Shown here: piece after piece, positions 21,691 through 30,358 of the stretch
How the letters are laid out: each line of letters starts with the position of its first letter
How positions within the stretch are numbered: position 1 is the stretch's first letter
Assembly: GCA_012719125.1 (NCBI GenBank)
Contig: JAAYAY010000009.1
Location: 56,420-120,419 of the forward strand
Reading direction: 5' to 3'
DNA length: 64,000 bases
From: Planctomycetaceae bacterium
GTDB lineage: Bacteria; Planctomycetota; Planctomycetia; Pirellulales; Thermoguttaceae
The notes under the pieces: model-generated
What the model saw: the letters and a program-made list of their open reading frames with translations, nothing else
Database searches by the model: none
What the model was told of the DNA's origin: nothing
Position numbers and translations under genes: made by a program

Positions 21691-22916
21691 TCGTTTCTCA
21701 TCCACTGGTCGGGAGCAACGCGGCGGCCTGGCTGCTTCGGCTTGGCCGGTTGCAGAATCACTTTGGCGAGCGGTGCGGGAGTTGCCAGCGTCGGCGTTTC
21801 CAAGGTCGGCGCCGCCTGCCGCCGAACGGACTTGCGCTCCTTCATGAGCGGCGAATTCGGCAAGTGAACGACCACGCGGTGCATGTGAAGCGTGGGCTGC
21901 TTCTTTGGGGCGTTCACGGCGACTGCCTGCTCCACGACCGGCTCCACTGCCTGCTCGTCCAGTCCGTCCGGAGCCTCCTCTTCCGCTGCAACCGATTCCG
22001 CCGCCGACTCGTCCGGCGACCCTTCAGAGACGACGACAAGCGTTTGCCCTTCCGCCTCCATATCCGCGGCGCCGGCGGTGCCGCGGAATGCGTCCGCATC
22101 CGCCAGCGACACCACCGCCAATCGCATCTCCACGGCCACGGGCAACCCTTTGCGGGCCAGGCTGTCCCACGATTTGCGCCACCTCGAACCGTCGAAATAG
22201 CGGAATCGCAACGACACGACCTCCGGAGCCCACATGACCGAACTGTCGGCCCCCACTTCGAGAAGCTGATCGAACGTCGACGCGGCGGCAACCGCGGGCA
22301 CTTCCTCGGTGGGCGTTTCATCGGACAGCGAAACGTCGGCAAGCTCCGTCGCTTCAGCCGTATCGAGCGGCTCGGGCGTCTCGAAGTCCAATTCCCGCCG
22401 AGTCAAACCGATCCGCGAGTCGGGCAACGTGCTGTCGAGCGAAGCCGAGTTGAAGAAACTGTAATAGACGGTCCGCAGTTCGGGAGCTTGCAGCTTGCGA
22501 GGCTCCGTCGTGTCGGCCATCTCCTCGGCGGTCGGCGTGGGCGCGATCTGGAAGGCCGGGATCTGCAGCACGTCGATCCGCAGTTCGGTGGCCGTGCCGA
22601 ACAGCCCGAACCGCCGCGCCCCGCTCGGCCCCCGCGACTTGGGATCCACGAAAACCGGGTCCTGGATCGCGCCGACCAGGTCGTCGGAGAGCTGCTGCGA
22701 CAGGGTGCGAATGAGTTGGATCTCCTCCGTCTGCGTCTCGCCCCGCTCAAACATCTTCCGATAGATGAACAACACCTGGTAGACCGCTCCCATCAACACC
22801 GCGACCAGCAGCGTGGCAATCACGATCTCGAGCAGGGTAAACGCCCGCCGAGGAGCATGAGGTCGTACGGTGTACGAGTTTCGCAGCGTCATGAGGTTGT
22901 TCTCAATACGTTCCAT
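21687..22916 (-). CDS. gspJ: Type II secretion pseudopilin GspJ-like
   Basis: The protein (409 residues from 22916) has the type III signal RRAFTLLEIVIATLLVAVLM with prepilin-peptidase cleavage expected before Phe, followed by a GspJ-like soluble domain (FERGETQTEEIQLIRTLSQQ, QQLSDDLVGAIQDP, VVSLRFRYFDGSRW). Its C-terminal half is unusually long and acidic/Ala-Pro-rich. The start is uncertain: ATG 22916 has GGGGACCGGAGA directly upstream, while an earlier ATG at 22970 overlaps gspI, and 22892 is later. It overlaps gspK by 4 bases. It should be a minor tip pseudopilin assembled with GspI and GspK. Confidence 0.82.
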   Translation of the reverse strand: MERIENNLMTLRNSYTVRPHAPRRAFTLLEIVIATLLVAVLMGAVYQVLFIYRKMFERGETQTEEIQLIRTLSQQLSDDLVGAIQDPVFVDPKSRGPSGARRFGLFGTATELRIDVLQIPAFQIAPTPTAEEMADTTEPRKLQAPELRTVYYSFFNSASLDSTLPDSRIGLTRRELDFETPEPLDTAEATELADVSLSDETPTEEVPAVAAASTFDQLLEVGADSSVMWAPEVVSLRFRYFDGSRWRKSWDSLARKGLPVAVEMRLAVVSLADADAFRGTAGAADMEAEGQTLVVVSEGSPDESAAESVAAEEEAPDGLDEQAVEPVVEQAVAVNAPKKQPTLHMHRVVVHLPNSPLMKERKSVRRQAAPTLETPTLATPAPLAKVILQPAKPKQPGRRVAPDQWMRNE

Positions 22917-22947
22917 TCTCCGGTCCCCAAGCTCCAGCGCGGGAATC

Positions 22948-23685
22948 TCAGATCTCCGGTATCGGCTCATCGAACATGGATGGTTCCGCGGGCAAAGGAG
23001 GCTCTTGCGGCATCATGAATTCATCCGGCGGCATCGGCTCCTGGGGAAGAGGCGGTTGGCCCGGCATCGCCGGCTCTTCAGGAAGGGGCGGCTCGACAGG
23101 CATCACAGGATCGTCGAAAAGTGAAGGCTCCGCCGGCACGTCAACGGGAACCGGCGTGTCGCCGACCGACGAACTCTCCGGCGATTCCGCGATCTCGGGA
23201 TCGGCAATCCAGCGAACGAGCGTAAACCGTTTCCCCGCTCCAACCGCTTGCTCCGGCGCGCCGGACGCTTCCACAGGCACTTCCGCCGACTCATCCGACG
23301 CCGATTCCGCCAACTCGTCGGACGTCGATTCCGCCGACAGGTCCGTCGAAAGTTGCGTCGATTGTTCCCTCTGCCGTTCCGCCGCCGTCACTTCGATCGC
23401 CAGCAACCCCGGGCGGCTCGCCGATCGGACCTTGACGGTCAGGCCCCAGCCGGGCAGCTCGCGGATGCGTTGAGCCGTCACTTCCTCGATCGGGCGGGCG
23501 CCGGCAAGCATCTCGTTCATCCGCGCCTGGCACGCCAATTGGGCCGCGGCGTATTGCCGGGCCGCGTCCATGTGCGCCGTCCCCACAAAGGAAATGTGCG
23601 AGAGCACAATCACACTGCCCAGCAGCACGGTCGTGGCCAGCATCACTTCCAGCAGAGAAAAACCGCGGCGGCGAGACGGCTTCAT
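22948..23685 (-). CDS. gspI: Type II secretion pseudopilin GspI-like
   Basis: The 245-residue protein begins MKPSRRRGFSLLEVMLATTV, a textbook prepilin signal. A GspI-like region follows (AQLACQARMNEMLAG, where minor pseudopilins carry ERT/xLAxxxA helices). The last ~60 residues are a low-complexity run built on E-P-P-L-P and Met-Pro units (for example PVEPPLPEEPAMPGQ), an odd tail for a pseudopilin. The ATG at 23685 overlaps the gspH stop by 4 bases (ATGA). Assignment as GspI rather than another minor pseudopilin follows from the order G-H-I-J-K. Confidence 0.8.
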   Translation of the reverse strand: MKPSRRRGFSLLEVMLATTVLLGSVIVLSHISFVGTAHMDAARQYAAAQLACQARMNEMLAGARPIEEVTAQRIRELPGWGLTVKVRSASRPGLLAIEVTAAERQREQSTQLSTDLSAESTSDELAESASDESAEVPVEASGAPEQAVGAGKRFTLVRWIADPEIAESPESSSVGDTPVPVDVPAEPSLFDDPVMPVEPPLPEEPAMPGQPPLPQEPMPPDEFMMPQEPPLPAEPSMFDEPIPEI

Positions 23686-24470
23686 GGCTGGGCCTCCACC
23701 GGCATCGGGCCAAGCTGCCCTCCCATGGAGACGGTGCCGGTCGACGTCGGAGCGGCTTCCTCCAGGTTCTCGGACAGCAGTTCGCCGTCGCCGAATTCAC
23801 CCTGTTCGGTCGCCGGTTCGATGCGACTGGCCGGGCCCACACGTACGGTGCCCGTCAAGCCGCGGAGACTCACGTCGACGGCATAACGCCGGCCGTCGGT
23901 CACCCGAATTCTCGCATTGGACGAGCGTCCGTTGGGATAGAAGAGAATGGGTTCGGACCAGGTCTGCCGCTCCGTCAGTTCGGCCGTGCTCAGTCCGGCA
24001 AGCCCTTCTTCCTCCTCCCCCGCGGCCGGCTCCTTGGCGACCTCCTGCCCGGCAAACACCATCCCCTGGGGCAGATACCTCTCGTAGGCCGCGGTATCCG
24101 TGACCTCTGCTCCGCTGATCGGCTCGGACTCGCCGCTCTCGTCGCTCATCTGTTCGAGGGCCGACTTGAGCACCGCGGGACCGGCCGCTTCTTCTTCCTT
24201 GGGACGCACCTCGAAGAGACCCGTGCCCGGCTGGAACCGGAACTCCTGCGGCCTTCCCGATTCGATCGCCCGCAGCCTCGCCTCGCCCAATTCCGTTCGC
24301 ACCTGTTTGGCGGCGTCCTGGACCCGGCTGCGGTTCAGAAGCCGCTCGAAGGAGGGCCAGCTCATGCCCGCGATGAGCGCCAGGATCGCCACGACCGCAA
24401 GCAACTCCAGGAGCGTGAAGCCGCCGCGCACCGAAGCGACGCTCGAGAGGCAGGGCAGTCGGCGAACCAT
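23682..24470 (-). CDS. gspH: Type II secretion pseudopilin GspH-like
   Basis: The 262-residue protein has a short leader and the prepilin signal RGGFTLLELLAVVAILALI (about residues 16-34), followed by a GspH-like pattern (WPSFERLLNRSRVQDAAKQV, then TELGEARLRAIESGRPQEF). Near the C-terminus RRYAVDVSLRGLTGTVRVG is the conserved GspH end. A Ser/Glu-rich insertion separates them and makes the protein longer than typical GspH (~150-190). ATG 24470 is chosen because the ~76 upstream codons read through a simple-sequence inverted repeat. Confidence 0.83.
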   Translation of the reverse strand: MVRRLPCLSSVASVRGGFTLLELLAVVAILALIAGMSWPSFERLLNRSRVQDAAKQVRTELGEARLRAIESGRPQEFRFQPGTGLFEVRPKEEEAAGPAVLKSALEQMSDESGESEPISGAEVTDTAAYERYLPQGMVFAGQEVAKEPAAGEEEEGLAGLSTAELTERQTWSEPILFYPNGRSSNARIRVTDGRRYAVDVSLRGLTGTVRVGPASRIEPATEQGEFGDGELLSENLEEAAPTSTGTVSMGGQLGPMPVEAQP

Positions 24471-24490
24471 CGAATACTTGGAGGAGTATT

Positions 24491-24607
24491 GGAATGATGG
24501 AATATTGGAATGGTGGATCACGGCAACCGCGGCATGGCGCCATGCTGCTTCAGACCGGCAACTCCGGTTCTCTGCATCATTCCATGGTTCCATCATTCCA
24601 TCATTCC
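24491..24607. repeat. Imperfect simple-sequence inverted repeat (GGAATGATGGAAT type)
   Basis: The arms at 24491-24516 and 24582-24607 are reverse complements at 21 of 26 positions, built from GGAATGATGGAAT units. They lie in the 273-base gap between gspG and gspH and could form a large stem-loop in the operon mRNA. Confidence 0.7.
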
Positions 24608-24743
24608 GTGAGAACGCAACTTGATTGCACGCGCGTCTCGCTTGGAAGCGGCAGGTCAATTCCCGAATCTCACGTCTCCAAACGGCGCAGGGCCCCACCG
24701 AGGAACCGATCCTCCGTGAGGCCCTGATGTGAACGCATGTATT

Positions 24744-25538
24744 CTAGAAGTTGGACGGCGGTTGTTGCCCACCCATCGGCGCCGGACCGCCCATCGGGGC
24801 GGGACCGGGAGTCCCGCCCATGGGACCGGTCCCCATCGGCGCCGGCCCGGGGACGCCTCCCATAGGTCCGCCCATCGGATCGGCGCCTCCGCCCAGCGGC
24901 GGCATGCCGCCCGGTCCCGGCTGACCGCCCATCGGACCGGTTCCCATGGGGTCCATTCCCATCGGGTCCTGCCCCATGGGGGGCTGGCCGAGCGGATCCT
25001 GACCCATGGGATTCTGCCCCAGCGGATCTTGCGCCATGGGGTCCTGGCTGAGCGGGTCTTGGCCCATCTCGCCCGTCCCCGTTCCGGCCACGGTCCAACT
25101 CACGATGTCGTCCTCCGTGCCGTCCATGTTGTCGGGGCCGTAGGACCAGATGTCCGGTCCGGGGCCGCGTCCGCGACTCGGCGGAAACGCATAGCCGTAG
25201 GGGATTCCCCAAGGATCGAGGGGAACCGAATCGCTGTCCAGGTACGGACCGTCCCAGCCCCGCTGGGTACCGCCCGTTTCACCCATCGCCGGCGGAGCGA
25301 TCAGGGCCTGCAAGCCCTGCTCCGTGGCCGGGTAGCGGCGGCAATCGGCGTTGTAAAGGTCCAGCGATTTCTTCAGGCTGCCGATCTGGCTCTTGGCGAC
25401 CGAAATGTCGGATTTGCCCAGGAACTTCAGGACGCGCGGGGCGACCATCGCCATCAGCAGCACGAGAATCGCCAAGACGACCAGCAGTTCCATCAGCGTG
25501 AAACCGCGTCTCTTGATGGATTCAACAGAACGTTGCAT
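24744..25538 (-). CDS. gspG: Major pseudopilin GspG with a Met/Gly/Pro-rich C-terminal extension
   Basis: GspG forms the body of the pseudopilus. Residues 1-145 of this 264-residue protein are a standard GspG: signal RRGFTLMELLVVLAILVLL, then KSQIGSLKKSLDLYNADC, RYPATEQGLQALI, WDGPYLDSDSVPLDPWG and the calcium-site region (YGPDNMDGTEDDIVSW). The remaining ~115 residues are a low-complexity tail of QDPMG/QDPLG units followed by GGP/APMG units, not found in ordinary GspG (~140 residues). ATG 25538 has GGGAGGAAGAGAA upstream; the ATG at 25553 lies before that site. It is preceded by gspF with a 27-base gap. Confidence 0.9.
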   Translation of the reverse strand: MQRSVESIKRRGFTLMELLVVLAILVLLMAMVAPRVLKFLGKSDISVAKSQIGSLKKSLDLYNADCRRYPATEQGLQALIAPPAMGETGGTQRGWDGPYLDSDSVPLDPWGIPYGYAFPPSRGRGPGPDIWSYGPDNMDGTEDDIVSWTVAGTGTGEMGQDPLSQDPMAQDPLGQNPMGQDPLGQPPMGQDPMGMDPMGTGPMGGQPGPGGMPPLGGGADPMGGPMGGVPGPAPMGTGPMGGTPGPAPMGGPAPMGGQQPPSNF

Positions 25539-25565
25539 TTCTCTTCCTCCCATGAAAACGGCTTT

Positions 25566-26777
25566 CTATCCCATCGTGGTGCTCATCTCGAAGACGGGCA
25601 GCAACAGGGCTACCATCACGAACAAAATCACGCTCCCCATGACGAGCAGCATGATCGGTTCGATCAGGCGGACCATCACGTCGAGCTGTTGCGCCGTCTT
25701 GCGGTCGATCGTGTCGGCCACGTTGACGAGCACATTATCCAGGTTATTCGATTCTTCGGCAACGCTGATCATGGCCATAATCGGCCGCGGGATCAGCCCG
25801 CACTCGGCCAGCGGCTTCGACAGCGTGTCGCCCGAAGAAATATTCTCCGCCGATGCGGTGATCGCCTCGGCCAGCACCTTGTTCCCCGTCGATTCGGAAC
25901 TGATCTCCAGCGCCCGCAGGATCGGCACGCCGTTCTGCAGCAGCGTTCCCAGGATCCGGCAGAACCGCGACAAGGCCGAACTGAGAAAGATCTGACCGAA
26001 CAGCGGGATCCTCAGTTTCCACTTGTCCACGAACATTCGCCCGCGGGGCGTCTTGATCAGGTTCCACACCCAGACGCCCAAGGCCGCGATCCCTCCGCCG
26101 ACAAATACCCCGTAACTGCCCAAGAAATGACTCGTTCCAAGCAACAGGATGGTCGGCAAGGGGAGCCCGCCCCCCTCGCGCTCGACCCGTTCGAACAGCG
26201 TGGCGAATTTGGGCACGAAGAACACGATCAGAATGACGACGACTATGGTTCCCGCCACGGCCAGAAAGGCCGGATAGGTCATCGCCCCCACCACCTTGTT
26301 CTTCAACTGCTCCTGCAATTCGAGAAAGTCCGCCGTTCGTTTGAGCGCGTCTTCCAGGAACGCGCCTTCCGAACCGGCACGCACCACGCTGACGGTCAAT
26401 TCGTTGAACACGTCCGGATGGGAAGCAAAGGCGACGTCGAGCGATTCGCCCTCCGAAACCTGATCGCGGATATCGGCCAGCACCTCGCCCATGGTGGGAT
26501 GGGTCGCCTGTTCGGCAAGAATCTCCAGGCTGCTGAGCAGCGGCACGCCGTTCTGCAGCAGATCGGCCAACTGGGTCAGCGTGGCCGCCTGCACCGAGGC
26601 GCCCACCCGCTTCTTGAACCCCAGCCGGAACTGCCCCGCCTCCGCGTTCTCCACGTGGATCGGATAGAGCGACTTCTCCGCCAGCAGCGCAAGGGTCTCC
26701 CGCTTCGTCCCGGCACTGATCGTACCCGCGACGTTCTCGCCGGAAAGCGTTCGTGCTGTGTAGGAGAATTCAGGCAT
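25566..26777 (-). CDS. gspF: Type II secretion inner-membrane platform protein GspF
   Basis: GspF is the polytopic platform protein that couples the ATPase to pseudopilus assembly. The 403-residue protein has two repeats of the T2SSF domain, each beginning with a helical cytoplasmic part (LADLLQNGVPLLSSLEILAE and FCRILGTLLQNGVPILRALE). There are three membrane segments (about 170-192, 220-240 and 375-398; FLAVAGTIVVVILIVFFVP is the first). The start ATG at 26777 shares one base with the gspE stop (TGATG). Length and layout are standard. Confidence 0.95.
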   Translation of the reverse strand: MPEFSYTARTLSGENVAGTISAGTKRETLALLAEKSLYPIHVENAEAGQFRLGFKKRVGASVQAATLTQLADLLQNGVPLLSSLEILAEQATHPTMGEVLADIRDQVSEGESLDVAFASHPDVFNELTVSVVRAGSEGAFLEDALKRTADFLELQEQLKNKVVGAMTYPAFLAVAGTIVVVILIVFFVPKFATLFERVEREGGGLPLPTILLLGTSHFLGSYGVFVGGGIAALGVWVWNLIKTPRGRMFVDKWKLRIPLFGQIFLSSALSRFCRILGTLLQNGVPILRALEISSESTGNKVLAEAITASAENISSGDTLSKPLAECGLIPRPIMAMISVAEESNNLDNVLVNVADTIDRKTAQQLDVMVRLIEPIMLLVMGSVILFVMVALLLPVFEMSTTMG

Positions 26778-28477
26778 CAATCGGCCTTCGTCACCCGCAA
26801 AACCTCGTCCACCGTGGTGGCACCCTGAATCGCCTTCAACCAGCCGTGGGAGCGGAGGGTTCGCATGCCGCTGCGGACGGCGGCCTGTTTGACAATATGC
26901 GAGCCGGTGCGCTCGCTGGCCAAGGCACGGATCTCGTCGTTGGCGATCAGCAGTTCATAAATTCCGCGTCGGCCCGCATACCCCGTTCCGCGGCAACTGC
27001 GGCAGCCGTTGGCCCGATACAACTGACCGCCGGCCGTTTCCATGAACTCCTCCCAGGGGAAGTCGTCGGGCAAATCTTCGCGCCGCGGAGCGTATTGCTC
27101 GCGGCATTCCTGGCACAGGGTCCGCACGAGCCGCTGGGCCATCACGCCTTCGACCGTGCTGCACACCAGGAACGGCTCGACGCCCATGTCGGCCAGACGC
27201 ATAAACGCGCCGGAGGCGTCGTTCGTGTGCAGCGTGCTGAACACCAAGTGGCCCGTCAGCGACGCCTGCACGGCGTTCTCGGCCGTCTCCAAGTCGCGGA
27301 TTTCGCCCACGAGCACCACGTCCGGATCGTGACGCAAAATTGCCCGCAGGCTGGCCGCAAACGTCAAACCTACCTTCGTATGAACCTGAATCTGGTTGAT
27401 CCCGTTGAGTTGATACTCGATCGGGTCTTCGGTGGTGATGATCTTGGTGTCTTCGCTCTTGATCTCGTTCAGGGCGCTGTAGAGCGTCGTCGTCTTTCCC
27501 GAACCCGTCGGCCCCGTGACCAGAATGATCCCGTGAGGCAGACTGATCAACTTGCCGAATTGGGCATAGATGTCCTCGTCCATGCCGATCCCGCGGAGCG
27601 AGAAATTCATGCGGTCCTTGTCCAGAATACGCATGACCACGCCTTCGCCGTGGAGCATGGGGATGATGGAAAGACGAATGTCGACCTCGCGCCCTTGCAC
27701 CTTGAGCTTGATGCGGCCGTCCTGGGGAACCCGCTTCTCCGCAATATTCAGCCGGGCCATGATCTTCAACCGGCTGATGATCGCCGACTGGAAGCGGTTG
27801 ATCTCCGGGGGCATCGGCTGCTTCTGAAGCACGCCGTCGATCCGGTAGCGGACCTTCATCCCCTCTTCCTGGGCCTCGATGTGGATATCGCTCGCCCGGG
27901 CCTCGATCGCCTCGGTCAGAATCTCGTTCACCAGGCGAACCACCGAGGCCTCCTGGGCCATCTCGGAGGCTTCGGAATGGTCCCATTCCAGATCGTCGAG
28001 CACCTCGACGCCGGCCTCCCGGTCCTCGCTCTGGGCCAGCAGCCCGTCGACCGTCTCCGCCCCCACGCCCAGATGGGCCTTGACCAGTTTCGCCAGTTCC
28101 GAGGGGATCGCCACCACCGGCACGATGCTGAGCCCCGTGGCGGCCCCCACCGCGTCGAGCGCGTGCAGGTCGAAGGGATTGCCGATGGCCAGCACCAGCG
28201 ACTGGCCGTCCTGCTCAATCGGGAAGACCATGTGGCGGTGGATCAGTTTGATCGGAAACCGACGCAGCACCTCGAGATCGGTCTTGACCTTCGTCAGGTC
28301 CACCATCTCCATGCCAAGGGCCTGCCCAACCGCCTCCAACGCAGCCTCTTCGCTGTCGAAGCCCAACTCCCTGGCGACCTGCTGGAGACCCCCGTCCTGA
28401 ACCTGCGCTTCCCTCGCAATCTTCAGCTTGCGAGCATCCAGAAAGCCCTTCTCGCCTGAGGCCTGGGATCGGATCAT
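26777..28477 (-). CDS. gspE: Type II secretion / pilus assembly ATPase GspE
   Basis: GspE is the hexameric ATPase that powers pseudopilus assembly at the inner membrane. The 566-residue protein has the N-terminal MshEN-type domain (LGMEMVDLTKVKTDLEVLRR), Walker A GPTGSGKTTT, the Asp box (TEDPIEYQL), Walker B DPDVVLVGEIRD, the His box (STLHTNDA), and a tetracysteine zinc motif (CQECREQYAP with CRSCRGTGYAGR). It is first in a run of nine same-strand genes. ATG 28477 is taken as start; a GTG at 28522 inside a hairpin stem would add 15 residues. A promoter about 210 bases upstream leaves a long structured leader. Confidence 0.95.
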   Translation of the reverse strand: MIRSQASGEKGFLDARKLKIAREAQVQDGGLQQVARELGFDSEEAALEAVGQALGMEMVDLTKVKTDLEVLRRFPIKLIHRHMVFPIEQDGQSLVLAIGNPFDLHALDAVGAATGLSIVPVVAIPSELAKLVKAHLGVGAETVDGLLAQSEDREAGVEVLDDLEWDHSEASEMAQEASVVRLVNEILTEAIEARASDIHIEAQEEGMKVRYRIDGVLQKQPMPPEINRFQSAIISRLKIMARLNIAEKRVPQDGRIKLKVQGREVDIRLSIIPMLHGEGVVMRILDKDRMNFSLRGIGMDEDIYAQFGKLISLPHGIILVTGPTGSGKTTTLYSALNEIKSEDTKIITTEDPIEYQLNGINQIQVHTKVGLTFAASLRAILRHDPDVVLVGEIRDLETAENAVQASLTGHLVFSTLHTNDASGAFMRLADMGVEPFLVCSTVEGVMAQRLVRTLCQECREQYAPRREDLPDDFPWEEFMETAGGQLYRANGCRSCRGTGYAGRRGIYELLIANDEIRALASERTGSHIVKQAAVRSGMRTLRSHGWLKAIQGATTVDEVLRVTKAD

Positions 28478-28512
28478 GATGGATTGGCGGGGTGAACAGG
28501 TTTCGTCGAACG

Positions 28513-28577
28513 GCGCCGCCACAGGCGGCGCAACACCGATCGTTTCGCGATCGTCGCTCTAAGAGCGACTGCGAAAC
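28513..28577 (-). promoter_or_regulatory. Structured 5' leader of the gsp operon with competing hairpins
   Basis: Three pairings can be drawn between the promoter and the gspE start. One is GCGCCGCC-ACA-GGCGGCGC (28513-28531). A second is an outer stem GTTTCGC/GCGAAAC (28542-28548 with 28571-28577) enclosing GTCGCT/AGCGAC. The third is CGATCG (28537-28542) with 28548-28553, which cannot form together with the second. Mutually exclusive folds suggest attenuation or translational control; a REP-like repeat is the alternative. Confidence 0.5.
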
Positions 28578-28693
28578 ACATCTGTAACCGGCGCTCCCGA
28601 ATTCGAGGTGGGAACGTTGAGGCGGGCAAGGTTTGGGCGGGAGGGTTGACGGTGGGGCGCTCGGCCATGTTAAAATGCAGATGTATAGCGTTC

Positions 28694-28721
28694 ATTTTAG
28701 TTTACACGCATTTCCCGTCAA
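28694..28721 (-). promoter_or_regulatory. Predicted sigma70-type promoter for the gsp operon
   Basis: On the minus strand TTGACG (28721-28716) and TAAAAT (28699-28694) are separated by 16 bases. Transcription would start near 28687, about 210 bases upstream of gspE, leaving a long leader. Confidence 0.6.
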
Positions 28722-28859
28722 CACCGATCGCCCCGCCACCGTGGCATCCGCCCTGCCGAGAACCGTAGTTCTCTGTTAGGCTCAAGTCTCGGCCCCGCAT
28801 CCATAATCCCCCCAAAATAGCGTTATTCCGGCAATCGCGTCTCTCCCACCTGCCGAGGC

Positions 28860-30296
28860 ATGAGTATGGCGACCTCCAAGAAACGCGAAGACCGCGAGCA
28901 GCATCCGGCGCGATCCGACAAGGATCCTGCAGACAAGCCCAAGAGTTCAGCCGGTCGGAAAGTCGTCCTGCTTCTGCTCCTGGTTGCCGCCATTGCCGTT
29001 TTCGCCCTCGATTTTCTCCCCGAGGAAGACGCTGAAACCAAGGTGGTGGGCCCTGCGAAGCGGCACAAGGCCCCCGTGCAGAGCCCCGCACAACCCCAGG
29101 GTCAGCAGCCAGCCACACCCCAGCAGCGTGAGCAGCCGAAAACGTCGCCCACCCCGCCCCCTGCCACCCCTCCGAGGTACGAACGCCCTTCGGAGACCAT
29201 CTTGGTTTCGAGTTCGCCTTCTGATGCGCCCGTACCGGTCGAGACCGCACTCGTCGGGGCGGCCGAACCCCCGGCCGTGGCCCCGGCCCCGGAGGGAACC
29301 CCTGCCGGCGGGAAGCCCCCCGAGCAGGCTTCTCCCACACCGGCGCCGGCCGAAACGGTCGCCGTAGCAGCGCCTTCGTCGGACAATCAGGCCGCTGCGG
29401 CCGAGCCGAAACCCGTGGTCAAAGCGGCCGCCGAAACCGAGACGCCCGCGGCTCCCGCCGTGACCGAAACGGCGCCGCCGGCGCCCTCCCCCGCAGAAAC
29501 GCCCCAGTTGGTGGCGTCCAGGACTCCGGCGCCGCCCGTCCCGGTGCAAGAGAATCCGGAACCTGTGATCGTCGCGGACAAGGAAGAGCCTTCGCCCCAG
29601 CCTGTCGCCAGACCGCTGCCCGAGGGACCGATTCCCCCTAAAGTCGGCCGCTACGCCCAGCGGATATTCGACCGCTACGATGCCAACGGTGATGGAGCGA
29701 TCGACGCGACCGAACGGCGCGACATCCAGGGCGACCCCGCCACGATCGACTACAATGCCGACGGCAACATCCGCTTCGAAGAACTGGCCGCCTATATGGC
29801 CGACTACGGCCGGCATCGGCGTATGCGTCTGACCGGCTCGATGGTCGAGGAGGCCGTTGCCGAACTGCCTCCCCTCTACATCCCCACCGCCGAACTCGAC
29901 GCCATGGCCGCAGCTCAGGCTGCCGCTCAGCAAGCAGCTCAACAAGCACAGGCCGTGCCCGTCGCTCTTGCCGCCGAACCTGCCAACGCCGATTCGACGG
30001 CCCATTCGGAGGCCGAGAAGGCCGATGACGGCGCGAAAGAGGCGGACGAAACCACGGGCTCTGAACAGCCCCAACCGGCAACAAGTCCAGCGAACTCCAA
30101 GCGGTTCGTCACACCCAAGTCGCGACTGGCCGGACTCCCCGAATGGTTCCTTGCCCGGGACGCCAACGGCGACGGCCAACTCACCGCGGCCGAGTATGCC
30201 CCCAATTCCGAGAAGAGCGCGCTGGCCGACTTCGCCCGCTACGACCGCAATAACGACGGCGTGCTCACTCCCCAGGAATGCCCGAAGAAAAAATAG
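28860..30296 (+). CDS. Membrane-anchored Pro/Ala-rich protein with EF-hand calcium-binding motifs
   Basis: The 478-residue protein has a basic N-terminus, one membrane segment (VVLLLLLVAAIAVFALDFL, about 35-53) and a long Pro/Ala/Glu-rich linker (55-255). Two EF-hand-like pairs follow: DANGDGAIDATE (about 270) with DYNADGNIRFEE (about 295), and DANGDGQLTAAE (about 432) with DRNNDGVLTPQE (about 462). The D-x-N-x-D-G-x-(I/L)-x-x-x-E spacing fits calcium loops. It would sit in the periplasm anchored to the inner membrane. It is transcribed divergently from the gsp operon; a link to secretion is possible but unproven. GAGG is better placed for a start at ATG 28866 than at 28860. Confidence 0.82.
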   Translation: MSMATSKKREDREQHPARSDKDPADKPKSSAGRKVVLLLLLVAAIAVFALDFLPEEDAETKVVGPAKRHKAPVQSPAQPQGQQPATPQQREQPKTSPTPPPATPPRYERPSETILVSSSPSDAPVPVETALVGAAEPPAVAPAPEGTPAGGKPPEQASPTPAPAETVAVAAPSSDNQAAAAEPKPVVKAAAETETPAAPAVTETAPPAPSPAETPQLVASRTPAPPVPVQENPEPVIVADKEEPSPQPVARPLPEGPIPPKVGRYAQRIFDRYDANGDGAIDATERRDIQGDPATIDYNADGNIRFEELAAYMADYGRHRRMRLTGSMVEEAVAELPPLYIPTAELDAMAAAQAAAQQAAQQAQAVPVALAAEPANADSTAHSEAEKADDGAKEADETTGSEQPQPATSPANSKRFVTPKSRLAGLPEWFLARDANGDGQLTAAEYAPNSEKSALADFARYDRNNDGVLTPQECPKKK

Positions 30297-30358
30297 GCCT
30301 GTGATGCGTTCCAGGCTTGGCCGGTCGCACGCGCCGAGTGCGACCGTGTGTGGTTCCA

